DNA from: Bog-756 sp963824645
GTDB taxonomy: Bacteria; Actinomycetota; Acidimicrobiia; Acidimicrobiales; RAAP-2
Reading direction: 5' to 3'
Length of the DNA stretch: 64,000 bases
Assembly (NCBI GenBank): GCA_963824645.1
Contig: CAWGQC010000005.1
Span: forward strand, 372,001 to 436,000
Shown: positions 9,679 through 19,800 of the stretch, in pieces
Layout of the letters: every line of letters starts with the position of its first letter
How positions within the stretch are numbered: the stretch's first letter is position 1
Made by a program: the position numbers and the translations under genes
The notes under the pieces: generated by a model
What the model was told of the DNA's origin: nothing
Seen by the model: only the letters and a program-made list of their open reading frames with translations
The model's database searches: none

Positions 9679-10874
9679 ACCACCACCCCGTCGCCTCGCA
9701 GGTTCCATATGTCCACCACCGGCTGGTTGATGACGAGATCGGCATAGGCGCTATGGGGTGCTCCGATCACAATGAGATCGGAGCGATCGAGGACCTGGTC
9801 GAGCGGCGAGAGTCCGCCGTCGACAGTGACGTAGGGGTCGGAGGTCAGGACTTCCTTGGCCCGCACATTGAGTACCCGCTTGAGCTTGTAGGAAAGACTC
9901 GAACGATTGTCGTCGGACTCCCCCTTGAAGGCCATACCCAGGATTCCCACCGTCATCGAATCCAGGTCGTAACGGGCGGCCAGCCGCGACACAAGATAGA
10001 GGGGCAGCCCCTCGTTGATCTGCATGCTGGCTTGTCCCAGCGCAAAGTTGTTGTTGTTGAAGGCGGCCAGCTGCATGGTGTCCTTGAGGAGACATGGACC
10101 GGCGGCGAACCCGGGGCCGGGAAGGTCGGCCGCCCGCGGATAGTCCTGGATCACGGCATTGCGGATCGTCTCGTAATCGAGACCGAAGTCGTTGGCCATC
10201 ATGTAGAGCTGGTTGGCCGCCGCGAACTTGATGTACCGGTACGAATTGGTGAAGAGCTTGGCCAGTTCGGCTTCTTCAGGAGCGACACGGACGATGGTCC
10301 GGGTCAGGTGGCCAAAGAGGGCAGCGGCCCGCTCATAGGCCTGATCGGTGCGAGCGGCCACGATCTGGGGAAGCGAATGGAGCTCCTCCATGGCTCGGCC
10401 TTCGGCGATCCGTTCGGGGCAGAAGGCCACATCGATGGATCGGCCGAGCCGATCGATGAGCCGTTCTACCATCCGGGTGACCCCCGGGAACACGGTGCTG
10501 CGGAGGATGAGGAGCTGACCGTCCACCAGCTGATCAGCGACGGCCTCGACGGCGTCGACGACCGCCTGTGGGTCGGGATTCAGGTACTCGTCAACCGGCG
10601 TCCCGATGACCACGACCAGGTGTTCCCCTCCAGCTACCGCGGAGGAATCGGCTGTGGCTGTCAAGGTACCGTCGGCCAAAGTGCGGGCCAACACCTCGGG
10701 TGCCGCCGGCTCCCGATGGGGCATCTTGCCCGATCGCACCCGGTCGACGGCCGCGTAATTGGTGTCGTAGAGAACGACCTTCAGGCCTTGGTCGGCGAAG
10801 GCGAGACCCAGCGGGAGGCCGACGTGGCCGCATCCTCCGAGAACCGTGATGTCGCTTCTCCACTCCGGCGCCAT
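9675..10874 (-). CDS. UDP-glucose/GDP-mannose dehydrogenase family protein
   Basis: An NAD-dependent, four-electron nucleotide-sugar dehydrogenase of 399 residues that makes a UDP-uronic acid or related sugar. The N-terminal NAD site is GGCGHVGLPLG (13-23). The central LFTNSYRYIKFAAANQ helix and the active-site Cys 261 in AGPCLLKD match the family. A C-terminal UDP-binding domain (GILGMAFKGESDDNRSS) is present, so the protein is full length. ATG at 10874 is used rather than 10985: it starts just before the NAD fold and has TAACTT at 10882-10887, 7 bases upstream, like a leaderless start. It is the first gene of the inserted sugar operon. WecC-type and UDP-glucose 6-dehydrogenase types cannot be told apart with confidence. 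Confidence 0.88.
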   Translation of the reverse strand: MAPEWRSDITVLGGCGHVGLPLGLAFADQGLKVVLYDTNYAAVDRVRSGKMPHREPAAPEVLARTLADGTLTATADSSAVAGGEHLVVVIGTPVDEYLNPDPQAVVDAVEAVADQLVDGQLLILRSTVFPGVTRMVERLIDRLGRSIDVAFCPERIAEGRAMEELHSLPQIVAARTDQAYERAAALFGHLTRTIVRVAPEEAELAKLFTNSYRYIKFAAANQLYMMANDFGLDYETIRNAVIQDYPRAADLPGPGFAAGPCLLKDTMQLAAFNNNNFALGQASMQINEGLPLYLVSRLAARYDLDSMTVGILGMAFKGESDDNRSSLSYKLKRVLNVRAKEVLTSDPYVTVDGGLSPLDQVLDRSDLIVIGAPHSAYADLVINQPVVDIWNLRGDGVVV

Positions 10875-10881
10875 CCCTGAC

Positions 10882-10887
10882 AAGTTA
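10882..10887 (-). promoter_or_regulatory. Putative -10 element of the sugar operon
   Basis: On the minus strand TAACTT ends 7 bases before the ATG at 10874. This matches the TAnnnT actinobacterial -10 pattern and would start the mRNA at or next to the start codon. Confidence 0.4.
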
Positions 10888-10948
10888 GTGCATGCGTTTA
10901 CCAGGAGCGATAAGGAGGCCACCCGGTCCCACCGGAACTCCGCCTCCC

Positions 10949-11485
10949 TTAGGCGGCGTGGAGGCCTATCTGCGAGGCCGTCCACTCCCCCACCGGATCA
11001 TCGCCTCCGACGAGCCACCAGGCCAGATGGGCATGGAGGCACTTGACCCCCTGACGGGTGCCACCAACCCCGCCCGACGGTCGCGGACCTCCGTAGTCCG
11101 GGGGGATGAGAGCGTCCCGTTCGGCGGCGTAGCGTTCATGGGCATCAGCCAGACGGTCGGCTGACACCGCCCCTTCGGCCTGTCTGACCCCGCCCTTCGA
11201 CTCGAGAGTGGACACCGCCTCGCGGAGACTGGGGTCAACCAACCAATACCGGGTCGGCATCGGCGTTCCGTCAAAGAGGAAGGGGGCGTTGGCGATGACC
11301 GCGGGCAGACCATCTTCGCCCCGGACGACGACATCGAACTCACCGGCGGGAGGGCGACCGAGGAGTGCCGCTACCACCGCCGTGTCATCCGGCACACCGC
11401 GGCCAGACGGTGCCGAGTTCCCTTCGACCGGGCCAGCCGACCAATCGGGATGATCGTCAGAGGAATCGCTCGGCCCTGGGCTCAC
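10949..11485 (-). CDS. DUF501 family protein
   Basis: A conserved actinobacterial protein of 178 residues with no established function. The recognisable DUF501 core runs from about residue 33 (DDTAVVAALLGRPP) through RYWLVDP, an ALIPPDYGGP segment and the C-terminal GVKCLHAHLAWWLVGG signature, whose Cys and two His could bind a metal. The start is GTG at 11485, overlapping the ftsB stop by 4 bases (GTGA). In mycobacteria the same gene lies between ftsB and ppx; here the sugar operon follows it instead. The operon link with enolase and FtsB suggests a role in growth or division, but this is inference. Confidence 0.85.
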   Translation of the reverse strand: MSPGPSDSSDDHPDWSAGPVEGNSAPSGRGVPDDTAVVAALLGRPPAGEFDVVVRGEDGLPAVIANAPFLFDGTPMPTRYWLVDPSLREAVSTLESKGGVRQAEGAVSADRLADAHERYAAERDALIPPDYGGPRPSGGVGGTRQGVKCLHAHLAWWLVGGDDPVGEWTASQIGLHAA

Positions 11486-12384
11486 TTCCAGAATTCAAGG
11501 GTGGAGGTCACTCGGGACCAGAAGCTCGAAGGCGCTGACGTGGGTTCGGATCCGCCTGACGCCGACTGCCCCTGCTGTGGGGCCCCGCCGGCTGACCCCG
11601 AGGCCTGCCCAGCGTGGCCGCCCGCGCCCGGCACACCCGACGTGGTCGACCCTCCCGGTGAAGCCGATGCCGACGGAAGATTGGGGTCGGGAGTCATGTC
11701 TGGGGCGTTGGCCGGAGACACCAGGGGCTGACTGCCGGGATCTCCGGGGGTTGCTCCCCCTGTGGTGGCAGCGGCGAGCCCCGAGGGCGGGAGGACGTCA
11801 TAGAGCATCTGCCCGGGCATCACCATTTGGTAGTCCTGCCGAGCCAATCGATCCACGTCGGTGGTCGAGTTGAGCTGCCGCTGCTGCTCTGCCAGCAGAT
11901 CGTTCTGGTTCTTCAGTGTTTGTAGTTGACCTGAGGTAACTGACAACTGACCGTGCTGGGAGATCAGGGCCGACAGTGGAAAGCTGGTCCCCAGGATCAC
12001 CAGTGCAACAACTGCGGCCAGGGCTACCGGAACGCGGTTGCGACGTACCGCCACCGAGGGCGGCTTCGTGTTGCGACGGTCCTTCTTGACCGACGTGGTC
12101 GGTTGCCTCTTCGATCTGAGGACGCCGGCCTTGGAACTGCCCTTGGCGGTGCTCTTCGGAGATGTCTTGGATGACCGGCCCTGTCCGACCTTGGCCGCAC
12201 CACCGAGTCGACCTCCCAACCCCAGAAGAGAACGGCCGACCGGGGTACGAGGGCTCCTCGGCCCCTTGGCGCTCTTCGGCCGCTTGGTGCTTTTCGGGCC
12301 CTTGGTGTCGGCGTTTCTCTTCTGGCCCCGCACGACCCGCGATCCCCGTGGTGCCCGAGCGCGGGCGTGAAGTCGCTGGGTCAC
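11482..12384 (-). CDS. ftsB: FtsB/DivIC-like septum formation protein
   Basis: A bitopic division protein expected to join FtsL and FtsQ in the divisome. It has a long Lys/Arg/Ser-rich cytoplasmic N-terminus (about 115 residues, low complexity), one membrane helix (VPVALAAVVALVIL, near 118-140) and a short extracytoplasmic coiled coil (TLKNQNDLLAEQQRQL). A DRLARQDYQMVMPGQ segment follows, matching the family ending (ARxxxGMVxPGE). A Pro/Gly/Ser-rich tail of about 90 residues is extra compared with E. coli FtsB (103 residues). GTG at 12384 gives a GTGA overlap with the enolase stop; ATG at 12399 would add five residues. The position after eno and before DUF501 is the standard actinobacterial one. 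Confidence 0.85.
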   Translation of the reverse strand: MTQRLHARARAPRGSRVVRGQKRNADTKGPKSTKRPKSAKGPRSPRTPVGRSLLGLGGRLGGAAKVGQGRSSKTSPKSTAKGSSKAGVLRSKRQPTTSVKKDRRNTKPPSVAVRRNRVPVALAAVVALVILGTSFPLSALISQHGQLSVTSGQLQTLKNQNDLLAEQQRQLNSTTDVDRLARQDYQMVMPGQMLYDVLPPSGLAAATTGGATPGDPGSQPLVSPANAPDMTPDPNLPSASASPGGSTTSGVPGAGGHAGQASGSAGGAPQQGQSASGGSEPTSAPSSFWSRVTSTLEFWK

Positions 12385-13670
12385 GATCGTGGCCTCCATG
12401 AGGACAGAGCCCGGCCACCAAAGAAAGCCGCCGTTTCCCCCAACTGCTCCTCGATGCGCAAAAGTTGGTTGTACTTGGCCACACGGTCAGAGCGGGCCGG
12501 CGCACCGGTCTTGATCTGACCGCAGTTGGTGGCGACAGCCAGATCGGCAATGGTCGTGTCCTCGGTCTCGCCGGACCGGTGCGACATGACGCAGGCGTAG
12601 GACGATCGTGTGGCCAGAGCCATCGTCGCCATTGTCTCCGTCAGGGTTCCGATCTGGTTGACCTTGATAAGCACGGCATTGGCCGCCCCGGTGTCGATCC
12701 CCCGCTGCAAGCGCTCCTCGTTGGTCACGAACACGTCGTCGCCGACCAGCTGGACCTTGTCGCCGAGAGCCGCGGTCAGGGCCACCCATCCGTCCCAGTC
12801 GTCCTCGGCCATCCCGTCCTCGATGGACACGATCGGGTAGCGATCGACCAGATCGATCCAGAATTCGACCATCTCGGGCGAGGACAGGGTCCGGTCTTCG
12901 CCCGCCAGTACGTAGTGACCGTCTTTGTAGAGCTCGGAACTGGCTGGATCGACGGCGATGGCTATCTCGTCACCCGGCGTACGACCGGCGGACTCGATGG
13001 CTTCGACCAGTACTTGCACAGCCTCCTCGTTGGTGCCGAGGTTGGGGGCGAATCCCCCTTCATCACCCACCGTGGTCGAGAGCCCCTTCGCCTTGAGCAC
13101 CTTGGCCAGCGAGTGGTACGTCTCGACTCCCCAACGCACGGCCTCGGAGAATGAAGCAGCGCCGACCGGCATGAGCATGAACTCCTGGAGATCTATGGAG
13201 TTGTCGGCGTGAACCCCACCGTTGACCACGTTCATCATCGGAACGGGAAGAACATGGGCGTCCGTTCCCCCGACATACCGGAACAGGGGAAGATCGAGCT
13301 CGTCGGCGGCCGCCTTGGCGGTGGCCAGCGATGTTCCGAGGATGGCGTTCGCACCCAGTCGAGCCTTGTTGGGAGTGCCATCGGCATCGATCATGGCCAG
13401 GTCGATGGCGCGCTGGTCGAGTGCATCGCCACCGCCGAGGATCTCTGCGATTTCCCCGTTGACGTTGTCGACCGCCTCGAGAACGCCCTTTCCGAGATAC
13501 CGGGGCCCGCCGTCCCGTAGCTCCACGGCTTCAAACGAGCCGGTAGAGGCACCCGACGGGACGATGGCGCGGCCCGCTGATCCGGAGTCGAGGATGACCT
13601 CGACCTCGACGGTTGGATTACCGCGGGAGTCGAGGACCTCGCGGCCGATGACCTGCTCGATGATGCTCAC
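12381..13670 (-). CDS. eno: Enolase
   Basis: Phosphopyruvate hydratase, converting 2-phosphoglycerate to phosphoenolpyruvate in glycolysis; cytoplasmic and magnesium dependent. With GTG at 13670 the protein is 429 residues, the usual bacterial length, and begins SIIEQVIGREVLDSRGNPT as enolases do. Other hallmarks are GASTGSFEA, VGDEGGFAPN, SIEDGMAEDDW, LVGDDVFVTN, the catalytic-Lys region LIKVNQIGT and the C-terminal SHRSGETEDTTIADLAV. A GGAG lies upstream of the GTG with long spacing. The frame stays open upstream to 13982, but that extension lacks family similarity and overlaps mazG. It is followed by ftsB with a 4-base overlap. Confidence 0.97.
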   Translation of the reverse strand: MSIIEQVIGREVLDSRGNPTVEVEVILDSGSAGRAIVPSGASTGSFEAVELRDGGPRYLGKGVLEAVDNVNGEIAEILGGGDALDQRAIDLAMIDADGTPNKARLGANAILGTSLATAKAAADELDLPLFRYVGGTDAHVLPVPMMNVVNGGVHADNSIDLQEFMLMPVGAASFSEAVRWGVETYHSLAKVLKAKGLSTTVGDEGGFAPNLGTNEEAVQVLVEAIESAGRTPGDEIAIAVDPASSELYKDGHYVLAGEDRTLSSPEMVEFWIDLVDRYPIVSIEDGMAEDDWDGWVALTAALGDKVQLVGDDVFVTNEERLQRGIDTGAANAVLIKVNQIGTLTETMATMALATRSSYACVMSHRSGETEDTTIADLAVATNCGQIKTGAPARSDRVAKYNQLLRIEEQLGETAAFFGGRALSSWRPRS

Positions 13671-13884
13671 GATGGGGTGGTCACTCCTGTCGACAGTGTC
13701 GGAAAAGCTATCACCGGCCATGGCCGGTACCTGGGATTTCTTGAGGACCGGCCTTGTCCTTGAGTCATCCCGTAGCTCGATCTCGTGGGCCCATGACGGA
13801 GGGCGGAGAGAAGAGTCCCGCAGGGAGGGCTTGACAATCTGGCCCGACCGAACGACGGTTCGAAGCCTCCGACAGCAGGCCGAT

Positions 13885-15498
13885 TCACTCGGCTCGGGCT
13901 TGCCCCTCTCCAGCCCACCCGCGCTCATCGATGGCCGTTCGGAATTGGGCCACTCGGGCCCGCAGGGCGGTCTCGGGATCAATACCGAGCGTTCGCGCCA
14001 CGTTCACCATGGCAAACAGGAGCTCGCCGATTTCGGCGGTGTCGGCCCCTTCGGCGGTCCGTCTCCCCCGCTCCGGTTCCGACTGGTCATCCCGAGCGAT
14101 GCTCCCGTCACCGTCGGAGGGTGCCAGCCCAGCAAGCCCGCGGGTCACACGAGCGACGTCGTCGGAGAGTCCGGGGAGATCCATCCCGATAGCGCCGGCC
14201 TTGCCTTGCAGCTTCGCCGCCAGGGCCAGGGCCGGAAGGGCCGAGGGTATGCCTTCGGTGACCGAAGAGCGCTTCTTTTCGGCCATCTTGAGTGCTTCCC
14301 AGCTGGTGGCCAAATCGCCGGCGGTGGCCGAATCACCGGCGGTGGCCGAATCACCGGCGGTGGCCGAATCACCGGCGGTGGCCGAATCGCCGGCGGTGAC
14401 CGAATCGCCGGCGGTGGCCACCAGCGCATCGCCGAAGACGTGCGGGTGCCGCGGAACCAGCTTGTCGTGAACGCCCCGGGCCACATCGGCCAAGTTGAAC
14501 CGACCCTGCTCGGCTCCGAGTACGGCGTGAAAGTAGATCTGGAAGAGCAAATCGCCCAGCTCCTCCTCGAGGTGGGCGACCGCCCTCTCCATCGCCACGG
14601 ACTGCTCGGCTGCCGGCGACCCGTCGGGAACGGCACTCACCGTGGCCGGGAGGGCGTCGAGGGCGGACAGCGTGTCGATCGCCTCGAGCACCTCGTAGCT
14701 CTCTTCGAGGAGGTGCCGGGCCAGCGAACCGTGTGTCTGCTCACGATCCCACGGACACTGAATGCGCAAGGTATGGACCAGCTCATCCAAGGCCAGGAGC
14801 TCGGCGCCCACCGGTGGGTTCAGCGCCGGAATCCACAACGACGTGAGGTGGTCGGGATCAAACGACCGGTCGATCTCGTCCCAGGAGACGTCCCACACCC
14901 GTTCGTCGGTCAGCCCGAGATGGAAGAGAACGGTCACCCTCTCGGTCACCGGAGACTCCACGGCGAGCTTGATGTCGGACAGGATGTCCTTGTTCCAGCA
15001 TTGTGCCACCAGGAGCGGTCCACGCTGCCCGGCCGCCTGAACCGAAAAGGTCTCGCCATCCACCAACTGGAATCCGGCGGCGACCGGGTCCACTTCCAGG
15101 CGGAGAAGAGCGAGGTCGACGAACGATACCGACGTGTGCACCACCACCTCGATCCCGCCGCTCACCACCGTCGGGTGTTCTCGCAGAAGCGCGACCGTCC
15201 GTTCGGCGACGCTGGGTGAACCGGGAACGGCGTAGACCACCGGCCCCTTCTGGGCGGCCGCGATGAGGTCGGACACGATGGCCGCATACACGGCGGCGAA
15301 GTTGTCCGCTCCTTCGTAGTGGTGATCGAAGGTGGGCAGCCCGGGATACCTCTCTGAGGCGGGATGCCGAGCGGTACGCAGATAGACCGCCCCATCACCG
15401 GTCATGAGGGCATGCGTTTCCCGCGTGATCAGCTCGGGACCAGCCGGCCCCAGGCCGACGATGTCAATGCGAGAAACGCCTGAGCTCCGAGGGGTCAC
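13885..15498 (-). CDS. mazG: MazG nucleotide pyrophosphohydrolase fused to a tetrapyrrole-methylase-like domain
   Basis: A house-cleaning NTP pyrophosphohydrolase with an N-terminal SAM-dependent tetrapyrrole methylase-like domain, as in Bacillus YabN. The first domain begins DIVGLGPAGPELIT; the MazG domain starts near residue 260 with CPWDREQTHGSL and has the metal-binding EESYEVLE and EEELGDLLFQ helices. GTG at 15498 is preferred because it starts the methylase fold and lies 22 bases past the upstream gene; the 15582 start would overlap that gene. About the middle of the MazG region, six copies of an ATAGDS-like hexapeptide (bases 14306-14413) form a low-complexity loop before ATSWEALK. It lies between surA-like and eno, as in mycobacteria (mfd-mazG-lpqU-eno). 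Confidence 0.9.
   Translation of the reverse strand: MTPRSSGVSRIDIVGLGPAGPELITRETHALMTGDGAVYLRTARHPASERYPGLPTFDHHYEGADNFAAVYAAIVSDLIAAAQKGPVVYAVPGSPSVAERTVALLREHPTVVSGGIEVVVHTSVSFVDLALLRLEVDPVAAGFQLVDGETFSVQAAGQRGPLLVAQCWNKDILSDIKLAVESPVTERVTVLFHLGLTDERVWDVSWDEIDRSFDPDHLTSLWIPALNPPVGAELLALDELVHTLRIQCPWDREQTHGSLARHLLEESYEVLEAIDTLSALDALPATVSAVPDGSPAAEQSVAMERAVAHLEEELGDLLFQIYFHAVLGAEQGRFNLADVARGVHDKLVPRHPHVFGDALVATAGDSVTAGDSATAGDSATAGDSATAGDSATAGDLATSWEALKMAEKKRSSVTEGIPSALPALALAAKLQGKAGAIGMDLPGLSDDVARVTRGLAGLAPSDGDGSIARDDQSEPERGRRTAEGADTAEIGELLFAMVNVARTLGIDPETALRARVAQFRTAIDERGWAGEGQARAE
14306..14413. repeat. Six 18-base tandem repeats inside mazG
   Basis: Six nearly identical 18-base units (consensus GTGGCCGAATCACCGGCG) lie head to tail and stay in frame, encoding repeated ATAGDS on the minus strand. 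Units 2-4 are identical; the others differ by one or two bases. Confidence 0.95.
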
Positions 15499-15520
15499 GA
15501 ACGGATTCGACCGGACGGAA

Positions 15521-16732
15521 TCAGCCGGCGGAGCTCGATCCAGCCGAACCGGCAGTAGCCGGCGATACGCCCTGAGCGCCACCGGCCCCCGTGGGCCCGC
15601 TCAAACCGAGCGACGAACTGGCGATGCTGGCCGCCCCGGACACGGATGGCAACAGGAACCTCGACGGCGGGGGTACAGGAGGAATCACCGCGAGCCCCTT
15701 CCACGTCCCGTACTGAGGATCGACGGAAATATCCGAATGGCGGGCGAAGGCCACGATCTCCCTACTCACCCTGTCGACGTTGCTCGAAGTCTCGAGAAGC
15801 TCACGGCGGACCACCGACTGGGCCGCCGACAGGGGCTCGATCGACTGGCTGGTGATTTCGTACACATACCACTGGCCGCTGCTCGAATCCTGTACCGGGG
15901 CGAGAGCTTTCCCCACCTGGATCGACTGCTGCTCCAGTGCCTGCTCCACCTGCGCCTGGGTGAAGTCGCACCCCAGCGACCCACCATTGGAGGCTGTCTG
16001 GGTGTCAAGCGACTTGGCCTTGGCCACGGCGGCAAAGGAAGCGCCGGCGTCGAGCTGGGCCACGACCTGGTCAGCGTCGGTCTGACTGGCCGACACGATA
16101 CGGCTCACACAGGCCTGGGTGAATTGCGACAGATTGCTGTTGTAGTACTTGACCACGGCACTGTTGGAGAGATCGGCGTCGCGGGCCAGAAGCTTCTCGT
16201 CGACGGCCTGGTTCTTGACCTGGGCGTCGGCGACGTCGGCGGGAAGGCCGGCCAGAAGCTGGGCGCCGCTGAGGGTGGCTCCGCTCGCTTCCTGACAGAA
16301 GGAGGTCGTTCCCTCGGACTCGGCCGTCTCCACCTGCTGGCTGATCTCGCCGTCGAGCGTGGCTGCCAGGTCGGACTTGGCCGCGGCCATGTCGGCAGAG
16401 GAGACGACGATGCCCTTGGTGGCGGCGTACTGTTGGGCCAGCAGGTCACTGACCTGGGTCTGGAGAACCGATCCGGCGAACTCGGTGGTATATGTCCCCG
16501 AGCCACCTTCTCCCTGCACCGAGGCCGGACTGAACTGGCTGTTCTCCAATTCGAGCAGGCATCCACCGGCCACGGTGGACTCGAGCACCTTCAGCTGGCT
16601 GTTGAGGGTGGCGGTCGAGATGGTGGCCCCATTGGCCGAGGCTGCCGGAGGAACGGCGTTGCAGGCAGAGGAGGCGGCTCCGGCGCCCAGGATGGCGGCG
16701 GACACGACGACCCCAGTAAGAAGGCGTTTCAC
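15521..16732 (-). CDS. Secreted peptidyl-prolyl isomerase / SurA-PrsA-like foldase
   Basis: An exported chaperone with a parvulin (PpiC) domain, likely folding proteins outside the membrane. GTG at 16732 gives 403 residues and places a signal sequence first (KRLL then VVVSAAILGAGAA). The following SSAC could be a weak lipobox, so it may be a lipoprotein. An N-terminal SurA-like helical region (residues 35-220) precedes the parvulin core: VSRIVSASQTDADQVVAQLDAGASFAAVAKAKS, split here as VSRIVSASQ and GASFAAVAK, then GGSLGCDF. A Ser/Gly-rich tail closes it. The normal GGDLGW motif is GGSLGC, so isomerase activity is uncertain. It lies between mfd and mazG, where mycobacteria keep unrelated lipoproteins. 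Confidence 0.82.
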   Translation of the reverse strand: MKRLLTGVVVSAAILGAGAASSACNAVPPAASANGATISTATLNSQLKVLESTVAGGCLLELENSQFSPASVQGEGGSGTYTTEFAGSVLQTQVSDLLAQQYAATKGIVVSSADMAAAKSDLAATLDGEISQQVETAESEGTTSFCQEASGATLSGAQLLAGLPADVADAQVKNQAVDEKLLARDADLSNSAVVKYYNSNLSQFTQACVSRIVSASQTDADQVVAQLDAGASFAAVAKAKSLDTQTASNGGSLGCDFTQAQVEQALEQQSIQVGKALAPVQDSSSGQWYVYEITSQSIEPLSAAQSVVRRELLETSSNVDRVSREIVAFARHSDISVDPQYGTWKGLAVIPPVPPPSRFLLPSVSGAASIASSSLGLSGPTGAGGAQGVSPATAGSAGSSSAG

Positions 16733-16865
16733 GGCGGCGATGCTAATGGGTGGCGGCGGGAACCTCGTTTCGCGGTGTTCCGCCGGATGGGGCGAGCCCG
16801 ATCCCCACCGCCAACCGCCGACTCCGAGCCCGTCCCTCGGGTGGTTGCACCAACCCGGATGGGTA

Positions 16866-19800
16866 TCACCCGTCGGCCGGCACCAGCTGGGCCAGAAGGG
16901 TGACCAGATCCGGCGCGAACTCCGAACCCTCGGCCGGCAGGGCCATGGACAGAAGAAGCCGGTGGAGATCCGGTTGATAGGTGGCGCCCGGGGCCAGGCG
17001 CCGTAACCGCACCTCGGCCGAGGCAGGCAGCGAGATGGGCGAGAGTTTGACCGTGGCCCGGGGACCACCTCCACCGCCACCGGTGCCACTGACTCGCACC
17101 GCACGACCACCCGCACTCGCACCTCGTCCGCCGCCAGCTCGGCCACCGGCGGCGGAACCGGCTGTACGGAGTCCGGAGCTCATGCCCGGGCGAGGCAAGG
17201 CCACGGCCACGTCGGTGATCCCCAGTCGCAGACACTCGACCCGCAAGCGGGCGACATCCAAGAGGGCCTGGGCCGGGGCCGGAAGCGGGCCGAACCGATC
17301 CTCCCACTCGGCCCGGACGTCGGTGATCTCGGCTTCGGTCTGCACCGATGCCAGGCGCCGATAGGCCTCGAGGCGTACGTCCTCGGCCGCCACGTAGGTA
17401 CCGGGCAGGTGGGCGGCGTCGGGCAGGTCGAGCGAGAGTTCAACCGGGCGCGGACGCGACTCGCCTTTGAGCTCGGAGACGGCTTCAGAGACCATCTGTA
17501 CATAGAGGTCGTAACCGATGGCGGCAATGTGACCCGACTGGTCGCGGCCCAGGAGGTTCCCCGCTCCTCGGATCTGCAGATCGCGGAGGGCGATCTTGAA
17601 CCCGGATCCGAGCTCGTTATGGTCGCCGATGGTGCGGAGCCGCTCGTAGGCCTGCTCGGACAGGACCCGGTCTACGGGGTGGAACAAGTACGCATAGGCG
17701 CGCTGCCCGGCACGACCCACCCGGCCCCTCAGCTGGTGCAGCTGCCCCAGCCCGAGCAGGTCGGCGCGGTCGACGACCAGGGTGTTGACCGTGGGCATGT
17801 CGATTCCCGACTCGATGATGGTGGTGCAGACCAGGACGTCGTAGGACCCCTCCCAGAAGTCGAGCACAACCTTCTCGAGGGATCCCTCGTCCATCTGGCC
17901 GTGGGCCACGGCCACCCGGGCCTCGGGCGCCATCTTCTGGACGCGTTGGGCAGTGGCATCGATGTCGGTGACCCGGTTGTGGACGTAGAACACCTGTCCC
18001 TCTCGCAGGAGCTCGCGGCGGATGGCCTCCGACGCCGCGCCCTCCTCGAACTCGCCCACGTGGGTGAGGATCGGACGACGAGCGGCGGGTGGCGTATTGA
18101 CCATCGACAGGTCACGGATTCCGGTGAGTGCCATTTCGAGCGTGCGAGGGATGGGGCTGGCCGTCAGGGTGAGGACATCCACCCCATCGGCCAGGGCCTT
18201 GATCGACTCCTTGTGCCCCACTCCGAAGCGCTGCTCCTCGTCCACCACCAGCAGCCCCAGCTTCTTGAAGCGAACGTCACCACCGAGCATCCGGTGGGTG
18301 CCCACCACGACGTCGACCGAGCCGTCGGCCAGGCGGGCCAGTACGGAGCGAGTCTGGGCCGGGGTCAGGAACCGGCTGAGCATCTCCACCTTGACCGGAA
18401 ACGGCGCATAGCGATCGGTGAAGGTCTGGAAATGCTGGCTGGCCAGCAGCGTGGTCGGAACCAGGATCGCTCCCTGAAAACCGTCCTGGACCGCCTTGAA
18501 CACCGCCCGGATGGCCACTTCGGTCTTACCAAATCCCACGTCGCCGCATACCAGCCTGTCCATGGGCTGGGACAGTTCCATGTCCGCCTTGACCTCCTCG
18601 ATGGCCCGGAGCTGGTCCGACGTCTCGATGAAAGGGAACGAGGATTCGAGCTCCGCCTGCCACGGAGTATCCGGCCCGAAGGCGTGTCCTGTGACCTGGA
18701 GACGGCGGCGGTACAGAGCCACCAGCTCCTCGGCGATCTCGTGTACGGCGGCACGGGCCTTGGACCGGGCCCGCTGCCACTCCGATCCTCCGAGCCGGCT
18801 GACCGTCGGCGACTCGCCGCCGGCGTAGGGCGTGAGTTGATCTATCTGGTCGGTGGGGAGATAGAGCTTGTCGTCGCCCCGGTACTCGAGGAGCAGGTAG
18901 TCGCGGGTGGCCCCTCCCATCGTGCGGGTCACCATTCCCCCGTAGCGGGCCACCCCGTGCTGGCGGTGCACGACGTAGCTACCGGGTGAGAGATCGTCGA
19001 AGAAGCCGTCGACCGGTCGGGCCCGGGCCCGGGCCTGCCGGTGGGGCCGGCGTCGCCCGGTCACATCGGACTCGGCCAGCACGGCGATGCGCGATCGGGG
19101 CAGGACGAAACCTCGATCCACGGCTGCCACCACGATGCGGGCGCCGGCCACGGTCAGGTCGACGGCGTCCGAGCCGGCGGCGAGGGCCACTGGCACGGTG
19201 ATGCCCTCCTGGGCCAGCAACCCCGAAAGTCGCTCGGCTCCCCCGGACGTGGACGAGCAGAGCACGACCGCGTACCCGTCGCCGCTGAGCGTGGCCACCT
19301 GTGAGGCCAGCTTGGCACCGTCGCCGAGGATGGGCTCCCACCCTCGACTCTCGATGGCGGGGATGTCCGGACCCTCGGCCGAAGGGACGAGCGAAACCAG
19401 GCCGGCACCGGTACCGGCCAGCAGACGGTCGAAGGGGACATGCAACCGGGGAGCATCGTCACCGGCGTCGAGCCCCCACGTCGTGGCCAGAGCATCGGCC
19501 AGCGCCGCCTCTTCCTCCAGCAGCTCGCCGGCACGGTCACGGACCCGGCGGGGCTCGACCAGGACAACCAGGGCATCATCGCCCAACAGGTCGGTGACCA
19601 GCTCCTCCGACTCCACCAGCCAGGGCAGCCACGACTCCATACCGTCGAACTGTTCGCCGTCGGCCAGTCGGTCCCACTGGTGCCGGCCCCACGGCGCCGT
19701 ACCGACCAGTGTGGCTGCCTGTTTCCGCATGGCCTCGTCGGTCACCAGCTCCCGGCAACCGAAGATCTGCGCCCGCTCGAGATCACCGATCGATCTCTGG

